From positions 1 to 64,000 of the forward strand of contig JAUIAH010000006.1 of assembly GCA_030425385.1 (NCBI GenBank): 64,000 nt of DNA, given 5' to 3'. Shown here one piece after another: positions 45,153-52,791 of the stretch (positions are counted from its first letter, which is position 1; each line of letters starts with the position of its first letter). The position numbers and the translations under genes were made by a program. Origin of the DNA: Verrucomicrobiia bacterium (GTDB taxonomy: Bacteria; Verrucomicrobiota; Verrucomicrobiia; Verrucomicrobiales; DEV007). A model generated the notes under the pieces. It was not told the DNA's origin. It ran no database searches and saw only the letters and a program-made list of their open reading frames with translations.

Positions 45153-45428
45153 GTGAGCACCAACCACGCACTCGATAAGGCGATCGACCAGGCAAGAGGG
45201 GACTCGCCACCACCGCTTCCTGGGGACTTTGCCGACCAGGTGATGGGAAGACTCCCTCTCGCAGATGGGGAGGTCTGGCCTCCGTTTGCCGTCAGCGTGC
45301 TCGGAGTCGCAGCTGGGGTCGCCTTGATCGTCTCTGGCGTCGTCGCCGCGAGTTTCGCGCGGAGTGATCACTTTCCGCAACTCGCTCTCTTTCAGGTGGA
45401 AGCGGCTACTTTTAACGCTCATCGTTGA
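45153..45428 (+). CDS. CnrY-like small membrane anti-sigma factor
   Basis: A 91-residue protein with a charged N-terminus (about 1-40) and one membrane segment (about 45-70, VSVLGVAAGVALIVSGVVAA), topology N-in. It has no recognisable zinc finger. Position, size and topology match CnrY, the anti-sigma of Cupriavidus cnrYXH, which holds the sigma factor at the membrane; sequence similarity itself is weak, so the role rests on context. GTG start at 45153. Its stop overlaps the next start by one base (TGATG). Confidence 0.65.
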   Translation: MSTNHALDKAIDQARGDSPPPLPGDFADQVMGRLPLADGEVWPPFAVSVLGVAAGVALIVSGVVAASFARSDHFPQLALFQVEAATFNAHR

Positions 45429-45865
45429 TGAATCGTTTGGGGTGGTTTGTGGGTGCGGGTGCTGTGGCCGCAGTGGTGAGTCTGGCGATGTGGGCGCTCC
45501 TTGGGCATCGGCATGCGCATGCGGAGGATGAATTACATGCCTGGATGCATGCGAACCTCGACCTCACCCCAGAGCAGGATGCCTCACTTCATCCACTCGA
45601 AGAGGCGTTTGAGGAAGAGAGACGCCAGATGCACGCGGCGATCGAAGAGGCTGGGACCAAGCTGGGAACTGCCTTGTTGAAAGGGGACCTACAGTCTCCT
45701 GAAGCCCAGACGGCTCTCGACGCGTTGGAAAGCGCGCAAGCACGCTTGCGCCGATGCACCTTGGAACACTTCTTCGCCATGAGAGACCACCTCGATCCCG
45801 AGCAATCTGAAAGACTCCTCACCTGGGTTGCCAAAAGCATTGCTCCTGATGGCTCTCACGATTGA
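45428..45865 (+). CDS. CnrX-like periplasmic nickel/cobalt sensor
   Basis: A 145-residue protein with an N-terminal membrane anchor (about 5-25) and a periplasmic four-helix domain. The ligands known for CnrX (two His four apart, a Glu, then a His and Met four apart) all have counterparts: H37 and H41 in ELHAWMHANL, E58 in HPLEEAFEEE, H114 and M118 in LEHFFAMRD. Conserved landmarks (LTPEQD, DLQSPE, ERL) also align. Binding of Ni or Co is expected to release the anti-sigma upstream. Start is the ATG at 45428, one base inside the previous stop; a TTG lies just upstream. Ends 14 bp inside the sigma gene. Confidence 0.8.
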   Translation: MNRLGWFVGAGAVAAVVSLAMWALLGHRHAHAEDELHAWMHANLDLTPEQDASLHPLEEAFEEERRQMHAAIEEAGTKLGTALLKGDLQSPEAQTALDALESAQARLRRCTLEHFFAMRDHLDPEQSERLLTWVAKSIAPDGSHD

Positions 45866-46487
45866 TCTCATCGATGCGATTGCGGACGAGGCTCAGGAGA
45901 CTGAGTTGTCCCGTCCACGCATCCAAGACTCCCATCCTCCCCATCCCGAGGAGGGCAGCTTGGTCGAGAAGGCTCGCGGAGGCGACCCGGACGCTTTCCG
46001 GGAGATTGTGGAGTATTACGAGTGGGCGGTCTACACGTTCAGTTATCGGTGGCTTCACTCTCCCGAAGATGCCCAGGAGGTGGCTCAGGATACCTTTCTT
46101 CGGGCTTACCGCGGTCTTTCCAACTATCGGCATGAGGGAAAGCTATCTACCTGGCTTTTCCAGATTGCGCTCAATCTCTGTCGGGACCGGCGTCGTTCCC
46201 CCAGACTCACGCCGCCTCCCAGTGTTCCGCTGGAATCCTCTTCCAACCTCCTTTGCAATTGTCATTCTCCCGATCAGGAAGCGACGTGGAAGAGTGACCT
46301 AACCAAGCTCACAGAAGGATTGGAGGCCCTGCCAAGACGACTGCGGGAACCCTTGATCCTGTGTGGAGTGCAAGGGCTGAGTCATGACGAAGCCTCCAGT
46401 GTCCTCAAGTGCTCACCTCGTGCCATCGAAGGGAGAGTATACCGGGCCCGACAACGTCTTGGGCAATGGTGGGAGCAGCATCGCTGA
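45852..46487 (+). CDS. ECF-type sigma-70 factor, CnrH-like
   Basis: A 211-residue ECF sigma. Region 2 spans about 45-110 (GDPDAFREIVEYYEWAVYTF, SPEDAQEVAQDTFLRAYRGL, STWLFQIALNLCRDRRR) and region 4 about 145-205 (ALPRRLREPLILCGVQGLS, KCSPRAIEGRVYRARQRL). The first 35 residues are an acidic extension. Gene order anti-sigma, sensor, sigma equals cnrYXH. It overlaps the sensor gene by 14 bp (translational coupling likely). The ATG at 45852 is preferred over a TTG at 45828. Its targets likely include the TonB receptor that starts 97 bp downstream. Confidence 0.9.
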   Translation, partial: ALTIDLIDAIADEAQETELSRPRIQDSHPPHPEEGSLVEKARGGDPDAFREIVEYYEWAVYTFSYRWLHSPEDAQEVAQDTFLRAYRGLSNYRHEGKLSTWLFQIALNLCRDRRRSPRLTPPPSVPLESSSNLLCNCHSPDQEATWKSDLTKLTEGLEALPRRLREPLILCGVQGLSHDEASSVLKCSPRAIEGRVYRARQRLGQWWEQHR

Positions 46488-46584
46488 CGCAATCTCATCT
46501 AAATGGCATCCCAAATGGGAGAAGTTTCGTAAACGAATTCGTGGGGCGTTCGGCAACCGCTCGTCTCATAAGCGAATTCCCTTT

Positions 46585-48651
46585 ATGAAACGATTCCGAT
46601 ACTTGCTCATCGCCCCATTCTTTCTCTCTCCATTGGCCCAAGGCCAGGACCTTCCTACAGAGGCATTCCCGGAGGGAATGGACACCCTTGATCCCACGGT
46701 CGTGATTGGCAAAGCCGAGGATCTCCTGGGATTCGCGGCGACTTCCAGTTCTGGCCAGGCCAATAATGAGGAACTCAGCCAGCGCCCGGTCCTGCGGCGC
46801 GGCGAATTGCTCGAAGTGGTTCCGGGCGTGGTCATTACTCAGCATTCCGGCGGCGGGAAAGCCAATCAGTATTTCGTCCGTGGGTTCAATTTGGATCACG
46901 GAACCGATTTCCACGTTTCATTGGACGGCATGCCGGTCAATTTCCGAACCCATGCCCACGGTCAAGGCTACGCGGACCTCAATTTCTTGATTCCAGAATT
47001 TATTGAACGGCTTGATTACTCGAAAGGGCCATTCAACGCACAGTTGGGAGACCTTTCCACTGCTGGAGCGGCTCAGTATCGACTCTTCCACGAACTTCCA
47101 CGAGGGCTCGCCGGCATCACCATCGGTGAGAATGACTATTTCCGCGCCGTACTCGGCGATTCCTGGGTGGTGGGAGATGGAGTTCTCACGCTCGGAGGCG
47201 AACACACGCGTGAGAATGGTCCGTGGTCTGAGCCCGACAGCTATCGCCGATTCAATGGATTCCTGCGGTATCATGTCGGGGATGATGACAACTATTTCAA
47301 TGTCACCGCGATGGCTCATGCGGGCGAATGGGATGCCACCGATCAGATCCCACGGCGTGCCATCCGCGATGGACGTCTCGGGCGTTTTGACGCCTTTGAT
47401 ACGTCTTCAGGGGGAGAAACGGCCCGTCACAGCCTGCAGATGAGCTGGCAGGCAAAGAACGCAAGCACGACGACCCACATGGACGCTTGGGTAGGCTACT
47501 ACGATCTCGATCTCTTCTCTAATTTCACCTACCTGCTGAGTGATCCCATCAACGGGGATCAATTCGAGCAGAAAGAAAGCCGGTTCTTCGCCGGGATCGA
47601 TCTCTGGCGACGCTGGGAATACGATCTGGCCGGGCTCCCAAGTCACACCACGATAGGCCTGCAAACCCAGCACGATTGGATCAACGACATTGGTCTGCAT
47701 TTGACGAAGAATCAGCAGCGCCTGGCAACGGTTCGTGAGGACGATGTTTATCAGTCGAATCTGGGCCTCTACCTGGATCACGAGACCCAGGTCACTCCAT
47801 GGCTGCGCGTGGGGGCCGGATTGCGGGCGGATGGATTTCTATTTGATGTCGATGGTGATTCCGTCAATTCGGGACAGGAAACGGACGGCATCCTTAGTCC
47901 CAAGTTTCACCTTGTCTTGGGACCCTGGGCGGAGACGGAGATCTACCTCAATGGCGGGCTCGGCTTCCATAGCAATGATGCTCGAGGCACCACGATCACC
48001 CGTGATCCGGTGTCTGGGGATGCGGTCGATGCGGTCGATCCCTTGGTGCGGACAGAAGGTCTGGAAATCGGGTTGCGCACGCAGGTCATCCCCGATCTGA
48101 CGGCTACCGTTTCCCTTTGGGGACTGCGTAGTGATAGCGAATTCGTTTACGTGGGCGATGCGGGCACGACGGAAGCGGGGCCAGCCTCGGAACGCTATGG
48201 GGTGGAAGTAGCCGCCTACTGGCGCCCCACGGATTGGCTGGCGGTGGATGCCGAATATGCGTGGAGTCATGCGCGCTTCCGTGATCTGCCTTCGAGCGAG
48301 AATCACATCCCTAATGCCGTCGAGCACATGGCGTCTGCAGGGATCACGGCGGGCAACGAAGAAGGGCTCTACACAAGCCTCCGTGCGCGTTATTTCTCGC
48401 CACGGCCCCTGGACGAATCCGGAGATATTGAAGGGGACACGAGTTTCCAGCTCAACGGGCGGATCGGCTATAGAAGGGGTCCGTGGGACTTCGCCATCGA
48501 TTGTCTGAATATTCTCGATAGAAAGGACAATGACATTGAGTATTATTATGAAAGCCGATTGCCTGGCGAGCCCGCTGAGGGAATTGCCGACGTGCATCTT
48601 CACCCTTCCGAGCCCAGGCAGTTCCGGCTGAGTGCTACCTATCGGTGGTAG
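46585..48651 (+). CDS. TonB-dependent receptor downstream of the metal-sensing operon
   Basis: A 688-residue receptor with signal peptide (MKRFRYLLIAPFFLSPLAQG). The plug has the conserved blocks RRGELLEVVPGVVITQHSGG, KANQYFVRGFNLDHGTDFHV, SLDGMPVNFRTHAHGQGY and LSTAGAAQYRLF, and the barrel ends in FRLSATYRW. The plug is His-rich near its tip (HAHGQG). Linked to a CnrYXH-like module, it may be an outer membrane entry point for Ni, Co or their chelates; this is inference from context. The ATG at 46585 begins the signal peptide; the frame upstream overlaps the sigma gene. No efflux (RND) genes follow. Confidence 0.92.
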   Translation: MKRFRYLLIAPFFLSPLAQGQDLPTEAFPEGMDTLDPTVVIGKAEDLLGFAATSSSGQANNEELSQRPVLRRGELLEVVPGVVITQHSGGGKANQYFVRGFNLDHGTDFHVSLDGMPVNFRTHAHGQGYADLNFLIPEFIERLDYSKGPFNAQLGDLSTAGAAQYRLFHELPRGLAGITIGENDYFRAVLGDSWVVGDGVLTLGGEHTRENGPWSEPDSYRRFNGFLRYHVGDDDNYFNVTAMAHAGEWDATDQIPRRAIRDGRLGRFDAFDTSSGGETARHSLQMSWQAKNASTTTHMDAWVGYYDLDLFSNFTYLLSDPINGDQFEQKESRFFAGIDLWRRWEYDLAGLPSHTTIGLQTQHDWINDIGLHLTKNQQRLATVREDDVYQSNLGLYLDHETQVTPWLRVGAGLRADGFLFDVDGDSVNSGQETDGILSPKFHLVLGPWAETEIYLNGGLGFHSNDARGTTITRDPVSGDAVDAVDPLVRTEGLEIGLRTQVIPDLTATVSLWGLRSDSEFVYVGDAGTTEAGPASERYGVEVAAYWRPTDWLAVDAEYAWSHARFRDLPSSENHIPNAVEHMASAGITAGNEEGLYTSLRARYFSPRPLDESGDIEGDTSFQLNGRIGYRRGPWDFAIDCLNILDRKDNDIEYYYESRLPGEPAEGIADVHLHPSEPRQFRLSATYRW

Positions 48652-48670
48652 CGTGAACGGTCGATGGTGA

Positions 48671-49273
48671 ATGGATAGCATGGCAACACAACAGATTCTT
48701 AATCAAGGGGGTGTCCAACGCCGGGGAGTGGTGGACCGGCCCCCAGTGCGCATTCGCTCCGCGACGATTGGAGATTTGTTTGCCATCCATGAAGTTCATC
48801 AAAGCGCTTTCGATGGAGCCGAAGGAGACCTCACATCCGACTTGGCGATTCGACTGCTGACGGAAACGGCCTCACCGGCTGTGGTATCCCTCGTTGCCGA
48901 AGAGGACGACCTTGTCGGTCATGTGGCTTTCAGCCCCATTCGACGGGCGGGGACTCGTGAGGTCGAGGGCTACCTTCTCGCGCCGTTAGGCGTGAAGCGA
49001 GCGTTCCAGGGCAAGGGCGTCGGGGCAGCTCTCGTAGAGGCAGGACTCCAGCACGTTGCGCGATTAGGCTTGCGGGTGCTGCTCGTCTATGGGGATCCCG
49101 CCTACTATGGGCGATTCGGTTTCAGTCAGGAACGCGCGGCTTCGTTCATTCCCCCATACAAACTGCGCTATCCGTTCGGGTGGCAGGCCCACACCTTTGA
49201 CAGGGGAAAGAGCTTCGTGAGACCGCACTTGATTGAGTGCTCGCCGTCGCTGGAAGATCCGGCTCTTTGGTGA
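48671..49273 (+). CDS. GNAT family N-acetyltransferase (YhbS-like)
   Basis: A 200-residue enzyme with a GNAT core (about 25-165): VRIRSATIGDLFAIHEVHQ, then the acetyl-CoA loop LGVKRAFQGKGVGAALVEAG and VLLVYGDPAYYGRFGF, the latter typical of the YhbS subfamily. The C-terminal tail (about 170-200) is variable. Substrate unknown. The start is ATG at 48671 or 48680. It follows the receptor gene by 19 bp but is probably functionally separate. Confidence 0.87.
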   Translation: MDSMATQQILNQGGVQRRGVVDRPPVRIRSATIGDLFAIHEVHQSAFDGAEGDLTSDLAIRLLTETASPAVVSLVAEEDDLVGHVAFSPIRRAGTREVEGYLLAPLGVKRAFQGKGVGAALVEAGLQHVARLGLRVLLVYGDPAYYGRFGFSQERAASFIPPYKLRYPFGWQAHTFDRGKSFVRPHLIECSPSLEDPALW

Positions 49274-49354
49274 GCAAAGCATCACGGTGATGCGGGAGGC
49301 AGGCGATCGACGAGCGCTCGGCAACGCTAAGACATCCAATCCTGGGAAGGAAAG

Positions 49355-49429
49355 TGGTGCGCGATACAGGATTTGAACCTGTGACCCCCACCGTGTCAAG
49401 GTGGTGCTCTACCCCTGAGCTAACCGCGC
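49355..49429 (-). tRNA. tRNA-Val (anticodon GAC)
   Basis: A 75-nt tRNA on the minus strand. The anticodon stem CCACC with GGTGG closes loop TTGACAC, giving GAC (Val). Acceptor GCGCGGT pairs with ATCGCGC (one G-U). The T loop is TTCAAAT and CCA is encoded. No tRNA partners are adjacent. Confidence 0.95.
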
Positions 49430-49499
49430 TTCGAACTGCGTTTGGGCCGGAATCATAGGGGCTGGCGGGTGGGGCGCAACCGATTTCTGAGCAGAGCCC

Positions 49500-50051
49500 T
49501 TACTCAGGGGAAATGCTCCAGTCGAGCGATCCATGTTGGATGCGCCAGGTCTCCAACGCGTGCATGGCGTCTTCCAGCGTGGGATCGATGACGGCCGCGA
49601 GGGCGAAGAGATACGCGGCCACGCGGTGATCGGTCGGACTGTCAGGGAGAGCGAGCAATTGCTGACCGCGACGGAGCAGGAGTTGGGCAAAGACCGCTGG
49701 CGAATGCTCCGCATGGAGTTTGGGAAAAGGGGCGTCTTGCTGATGTGCCTGCCGCGTTTGGGCCGCTCGCGGATTCTGTGGATGAAGCACCAATGCAAAG
49801 TGGAGCATGCGTGCGCACCATAACTCGCGATCATCGCGATTGGAGTCGTGGAGGTGCAACGCAACATAAGCCGCCAATTGGTTGGCCCAGGTTTCCTTCT
49901 CCAACGAAAGCATGGTGACTTTGGAAGAATCAAACCATGGCATTGAAGAAATAGGAGTCTCTGCGAAAAGCGAAATCATTAGCGAGCCTAGCACTACCAG
50001 AATCTTTCGATGGCATGCGTGCCATGGGCGGGTGATGAGAGAAGGGCACAC
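49500..50051 (-). CDS. Hypothetical protein with N-terminal hydrophobic segment
   Basis: An unrecognised protein of about 183 residues. A hydrophobic stretch (KILVVLGSLMISLFA) near the N-terminus may be a signal peptide or anchor; the rest is helical and could be a degenerate TPR-like fold (AAYVALHLHD, MLHFALVLHPQN, AYLFALAAVIDPTLEDAM). The start is uncertain: the GTG at 50051 is the first candidate that puts the hydrophobic segment near the start; an upstream start at 50105 is possible. Coding character is moderate. Confidence 0.55.
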   Translation of the reverse strand: MCPSLITRPWHACHRKILVVLGSLMISLFAETPISSMPWFDSSKVTMLSLEKETWANQLAAYVALHLHDSNRDDRELWCARMLHFALVLHPQNPRAAQTRQAHQQDAPFPKLHAEHSPAVFAQLLLRRGQQLLALPDSPTDHRVAAYLFALAAVIDPTLEDAMHALETWRIQHGSLDWSISPE

Positions 50052-50126
50052 GGTCAGATGAAAGAACTTGGAGGTGACGAAGAATGGGAGCGCAAGAAGG
50101 GCCATCTCGTGCCATCGTGAAAGTAG

Positions 50127-50720
50127 ATGACCCCCCCTGGCGGATCAAGTTCCAAGGTGGCCGCACGCCGCTGGGCGCGCGCCCTCGTCGACACGCTAAC
50201 AGACGAAGAGAAAGCGCGTGAGTCCGCGATCATTGTCTCCCAATTGATCACTCACGTGTATTCGCGTGAGCCGCGCGTGATCATGCTCTTTGCCGCCTTG
50301 CCGTGGGAACCCAATATCGATTCATTGAGAGGACTGCTTCCTAATCTGACATTCGCCTATCCGCGCGTGGTGGGGGCGGGTGAAATGCGCTGCCATGCCA
50401 TCACCTCATCGTCAGACCTCGAGCGGGGGGCGTTTGGATTGCAGGAACCCAAGGAGACTTGCCCAACGCTAGCCCCTCACGAACTCGATTTGGTCGTGGT
50501 TCCTGGTTGGGCATTTACGAGCGACGGTGCGCGCCTAGGGAAGGGGGGAGGTTACTACGACCGTCTCCTCGCAGACGTGCAAGGCGAAGGCGCTACGATA
50601 GGCGTCTGCTTTCAATGTCAGTTGTGGGACACGGTTCCGATAGAGGATCATGATAGAGCCATGGACGTTGTGCTAACAGGATCTCAGAACGCCTCTGAGG
50701 CCAATGGCGTCGTTGATTAA
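50127..50720 (+). CDS. 5-formyltetrahydrofolate cyclo-ligase family protein
   Basis: A 197-residue enzyme that converts 5-formyl-THF to 5,10-methenyl-THF using ATP. Family signatures: ALPWEPNIDSLRGLLPN, the DLVVVPGWAFTSDG stretch, and the strong RLGKGGGYYDRLLADV motif with its catalytic glycine/Lys loop. Length is typical. Together with FolD at 17356 it supports one-carbon folate metabolism. No neighbour shares this role. Divergent from the hypothetical gene. Confidence 0.92.
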   Translation: MTPPGGSSSKVAARRWARALVDTLTDEEKARESAIIVSQLITHVYSREPRVIMLFAALPWEPNIDSLRGLLPNLTFAYPRVVGAGEMRCHAITSSSDLERGAFGLQEPKETCPTLAPHELDLVVVPGWAFTSDGARLGKGGGYYDRLLADVQGEGATIGVCFQCQLWDTVPIEDHDRAMDVVLTGSQNASEANGVVD

Positions 50721-50869
50721 GCGGCGGATTCTGCAACAGCGAGAACGTCTCGCATCGCTGAGAATTCCATAATTCGGGAGATTCTCGATCGATTCCTTCG
50801 GGAAGCGATTTCTGGAAATTCTAACAGTCATGGCCGCATGGGGTTAGCTTACAGTGGCTCAGCTCGTCT

Positions 50870-50921
50870 GCGCGAATTCTCTCATAAATGGTTTGCAGGC
50901 ATGAACGGAGGCGCGAATTCT
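50870..50921. repeat. Direct repeats upstream of the OmpA-family gene
   Basis: GCGCGAATTCT occurs at 50870-50880 and 50911-50921, 41 bp apart, in the 255-bp gap before the gene at 50976. A small hairpin (GAGCG with CGCTC, around 50930-50944) follows. The arrangement could be an operator with two sites about four helical turns apart. The rest of the gap shows no gene. Confidence 0.4.
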
Positions 50922-50975
50922 TAGTAGTGAGCGGATTACGCTCATGCTAACAGAAACAACAGCCTTGAAACACTC

Positions 50976-52778
50976 ATGAAATTCGCACGTGGCCTATCAT
51001 TCCTCTTCATAGGAATGCTCACTTCGATGATCTTTCTGACCGTGGCATTCCGCCTAGATTTCAAAACGTTTGTCGCGGACGTGTTCACACCGGCGAAAGC
51101 CGATCCCTACTTCAAAGCGAGCTTTAATGCTAGTGACCGTAGCGAAGTCAAGCCCATGGTCATTCCTGAAGAAGTGGAGGAGATCGCCGTTTCCTCACAA
51201 TTGACTATCCATCGTAGTTTGGCCAATGAAGTGCATTTGTCAGGGGTGGTGCCCGATTGGCAGATCTGTGAGGATATCGAAGCTTATTGTGAGGCGATGT
51301 TTCCAGATTCCCGTTTGCGCAATGAGATTCGAGTCTTTGCAAGAGCGACCGAACCAACGTGGAAGGGGAAGCTTCGCGATTTCGCTCAAGTTGAGGGCTT
51401 GGATAGGATTAAGAATGCCTCCATTGCGATCAATGACGACCTCATTGAGATGACTGGATTTGTCACCGCATCGGAGACGAAGGCGACCCTCTTGGACGCG
51501 CTTCATGCTCAGGGTTCCGATGACCTTCCGATGGTCGCCCGCTTGAGTGTTCAAGCCATCGATCCAGAGTTTGATCTGTGGCAGGGAGCGGAAGGCGCCC
51601 TCCTCGTTCAGGGGGCTATGGACGCAGGGTCCAAGACGCGGTTGCTCACACTGATTGAAACCCACGCCACGGATGGGATGAAAGTGATCGATGCCATGGC
51701 GGTTGATGCTGAGATCAACGCCCCAAGCTGGCTTCCCGCTCTTGAGAATATGTTGCCGGACTTCCTTACCAATGTGTCGCCCGATCAATTAAAAGTGAAA
51801 GGGAAGGAAGTGGTCTTAAAAGGTGCGACCGGTTCGACCGGCGTCGCGGAGGCTTTCTCGCATTATCTTACCAAAGCGTTTCCCGAGTCTGCCTATCAGG
51901 TGTCTACCGAATTGACGATTGATGAAGCCTTGCCCAAAGGGAGGATCGTCCATCTGGATCCTGACCTGATCATCTCAGAAGGCACCTCGGTTGACTCCGT
52001 TTTGGAGGAGAGCACGATCTACTTTGGATCTGGCCGCACCGGCCTCGGCAGCAACGACCGCAAGCGGCTCCGGAAGTTGGCCATTCTCATGAAGAATGAT
52101 CCCGACATGACTCTGGAGGTGCAGGGCCACTGTGACCCCTCAGGAGACGCCGAACTCAACAAGGCCCTGGCCAAGCGCCGGTGCCGCTCGGCCATGGATT
52201 ATCTCGTTTCTCAAGGTGTCGCCGATCAACGCCTCATCATGCGGGCCGTGGGAAGCGCGGGGAAAGTGGGTGGTTCCGATTCCCAGCAGCGCCGGGTCGA
52301 ATTCAGGCCCTATGGAGAGGCATCCATCGCAAGTGCCGCGCTGGAGACCTCCCAAGAAGCCGCCTCCATGGCACCCATCGCCCTCAATGGAGATGAAGGC
52401 GCACGTCTCAAGAAGGTGAGCGACTACGCGGAGATGACGAAGGTCTACTTCGCCACCGCCAAGTGGGCCATTGCCAACTCGCACCGGCGCGAGCTTGATC
52501 AGTTGGCCAATTACCTCAACTCCTTCAAGAAGTTGAGCCCGAAGGTGAAGGTGCGTGGGTTGGCAGATCCTCGTGGGGATGCCGAGTATAATCTCTACCT
52601 GAGCCGTCAACGGTGTCAGGCCGTGGCCCGCTACCTGCGGAGCAAGGGCGTGAAAGACGACTTCATCGAGATTGAGGAGAAGGGGGCAACTGCTGTCGAT
52701 CTGGGAGATGCGGCGGCGCTACGCGAATCTCGCCGCGTCGAGTTCGAGGTCGCGCACGAGATCGTGACCTCAGCCTGA
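50976..52778 (+). CDS. Anchored periplasmic protein with two tandem OmpA domains
   Basis: A 600-residue protein. One N-terminal membrane anchor (about 8-26) is followed by a long, BON-like alpha/beta region (60-330) with repeating strands, then two OmpA-type peptidoglycan-binding domains: 345-440 (STIYFGSGRTGLG, VQGHCDPSGD, LAKRRCRSAMDYL) and 480-595 (KVYFATAKWAIANS, VRGLADPRGD, LSRQRCQAVARYL). Both keep the Asp and Arg that bind diaminopimelate. Two such domains in one chain is uncommon. It probably fixes the inner membrane to the wall. The ATG has no Shine-Dalgarno sequence. Convergent with the next gene by 13 bp. Confidence 0.9.
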   Translation: MKFARGLSFLFIGMLTSMIFLTVAFRLDFKTFVADVFTPAKADPYFKASFNASDRSEVKPMVIPEEVEEIAVSSQLTIHRSLANEVHLSGVVPDWQICEDIEAYCEAMFPDSRLRNEIRVFARATEPTWKGKLRDFAQVEGLDRIKNASIAINDDLIEMTGFVTASETKATLLDALHAQGSDDLPMVARLSVQAIDPEFDLWQGAEGALLVQGAMDAGSKTRLLTLIETHATDGMKVIDAMAVDAEINAPSWLPALENMLPDFLTNVSPDQLKVKGKEVVLKGATGSTGVAEAFSHYLTKAFPESAYQVSTELTIDEALPKGRIVHLDPDLIISEGTSVDSVLEESTIYFGSGRTGLGSNDRKRLRKLAILMKNDPDMTLEVQGHCDPSGDAELNKALAKRRCRSAMDYLVSQGVADQRLIMRAVGSAGKVGGSDSQQRRVEFRPYGEASIASAALETSQEAASMAPIALNGDEGARLKKVSDYAEMTKVYFATAKWAIANSHRRELDQLANYLNSFKKLSPKVKVRGLADPRGDAEYNLYLSRQRCQAVARYLRSKGVKDDFIEIEEKGATAVDLGDAAALRESRRVEFEVAHEIVTSA

Positions 52779-52791
52779 TCGCGAGGCCTCG

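Noticed and set aside
49409-49933. Alternative minus-strand frame of 174 codons overlapping the hypothetical gene at 49500
   Set aside because: It runs through tRNA-Val and has a Pro/Arg/Ser-rich shadow composition; the frame at 49500-50051 has better protein character.
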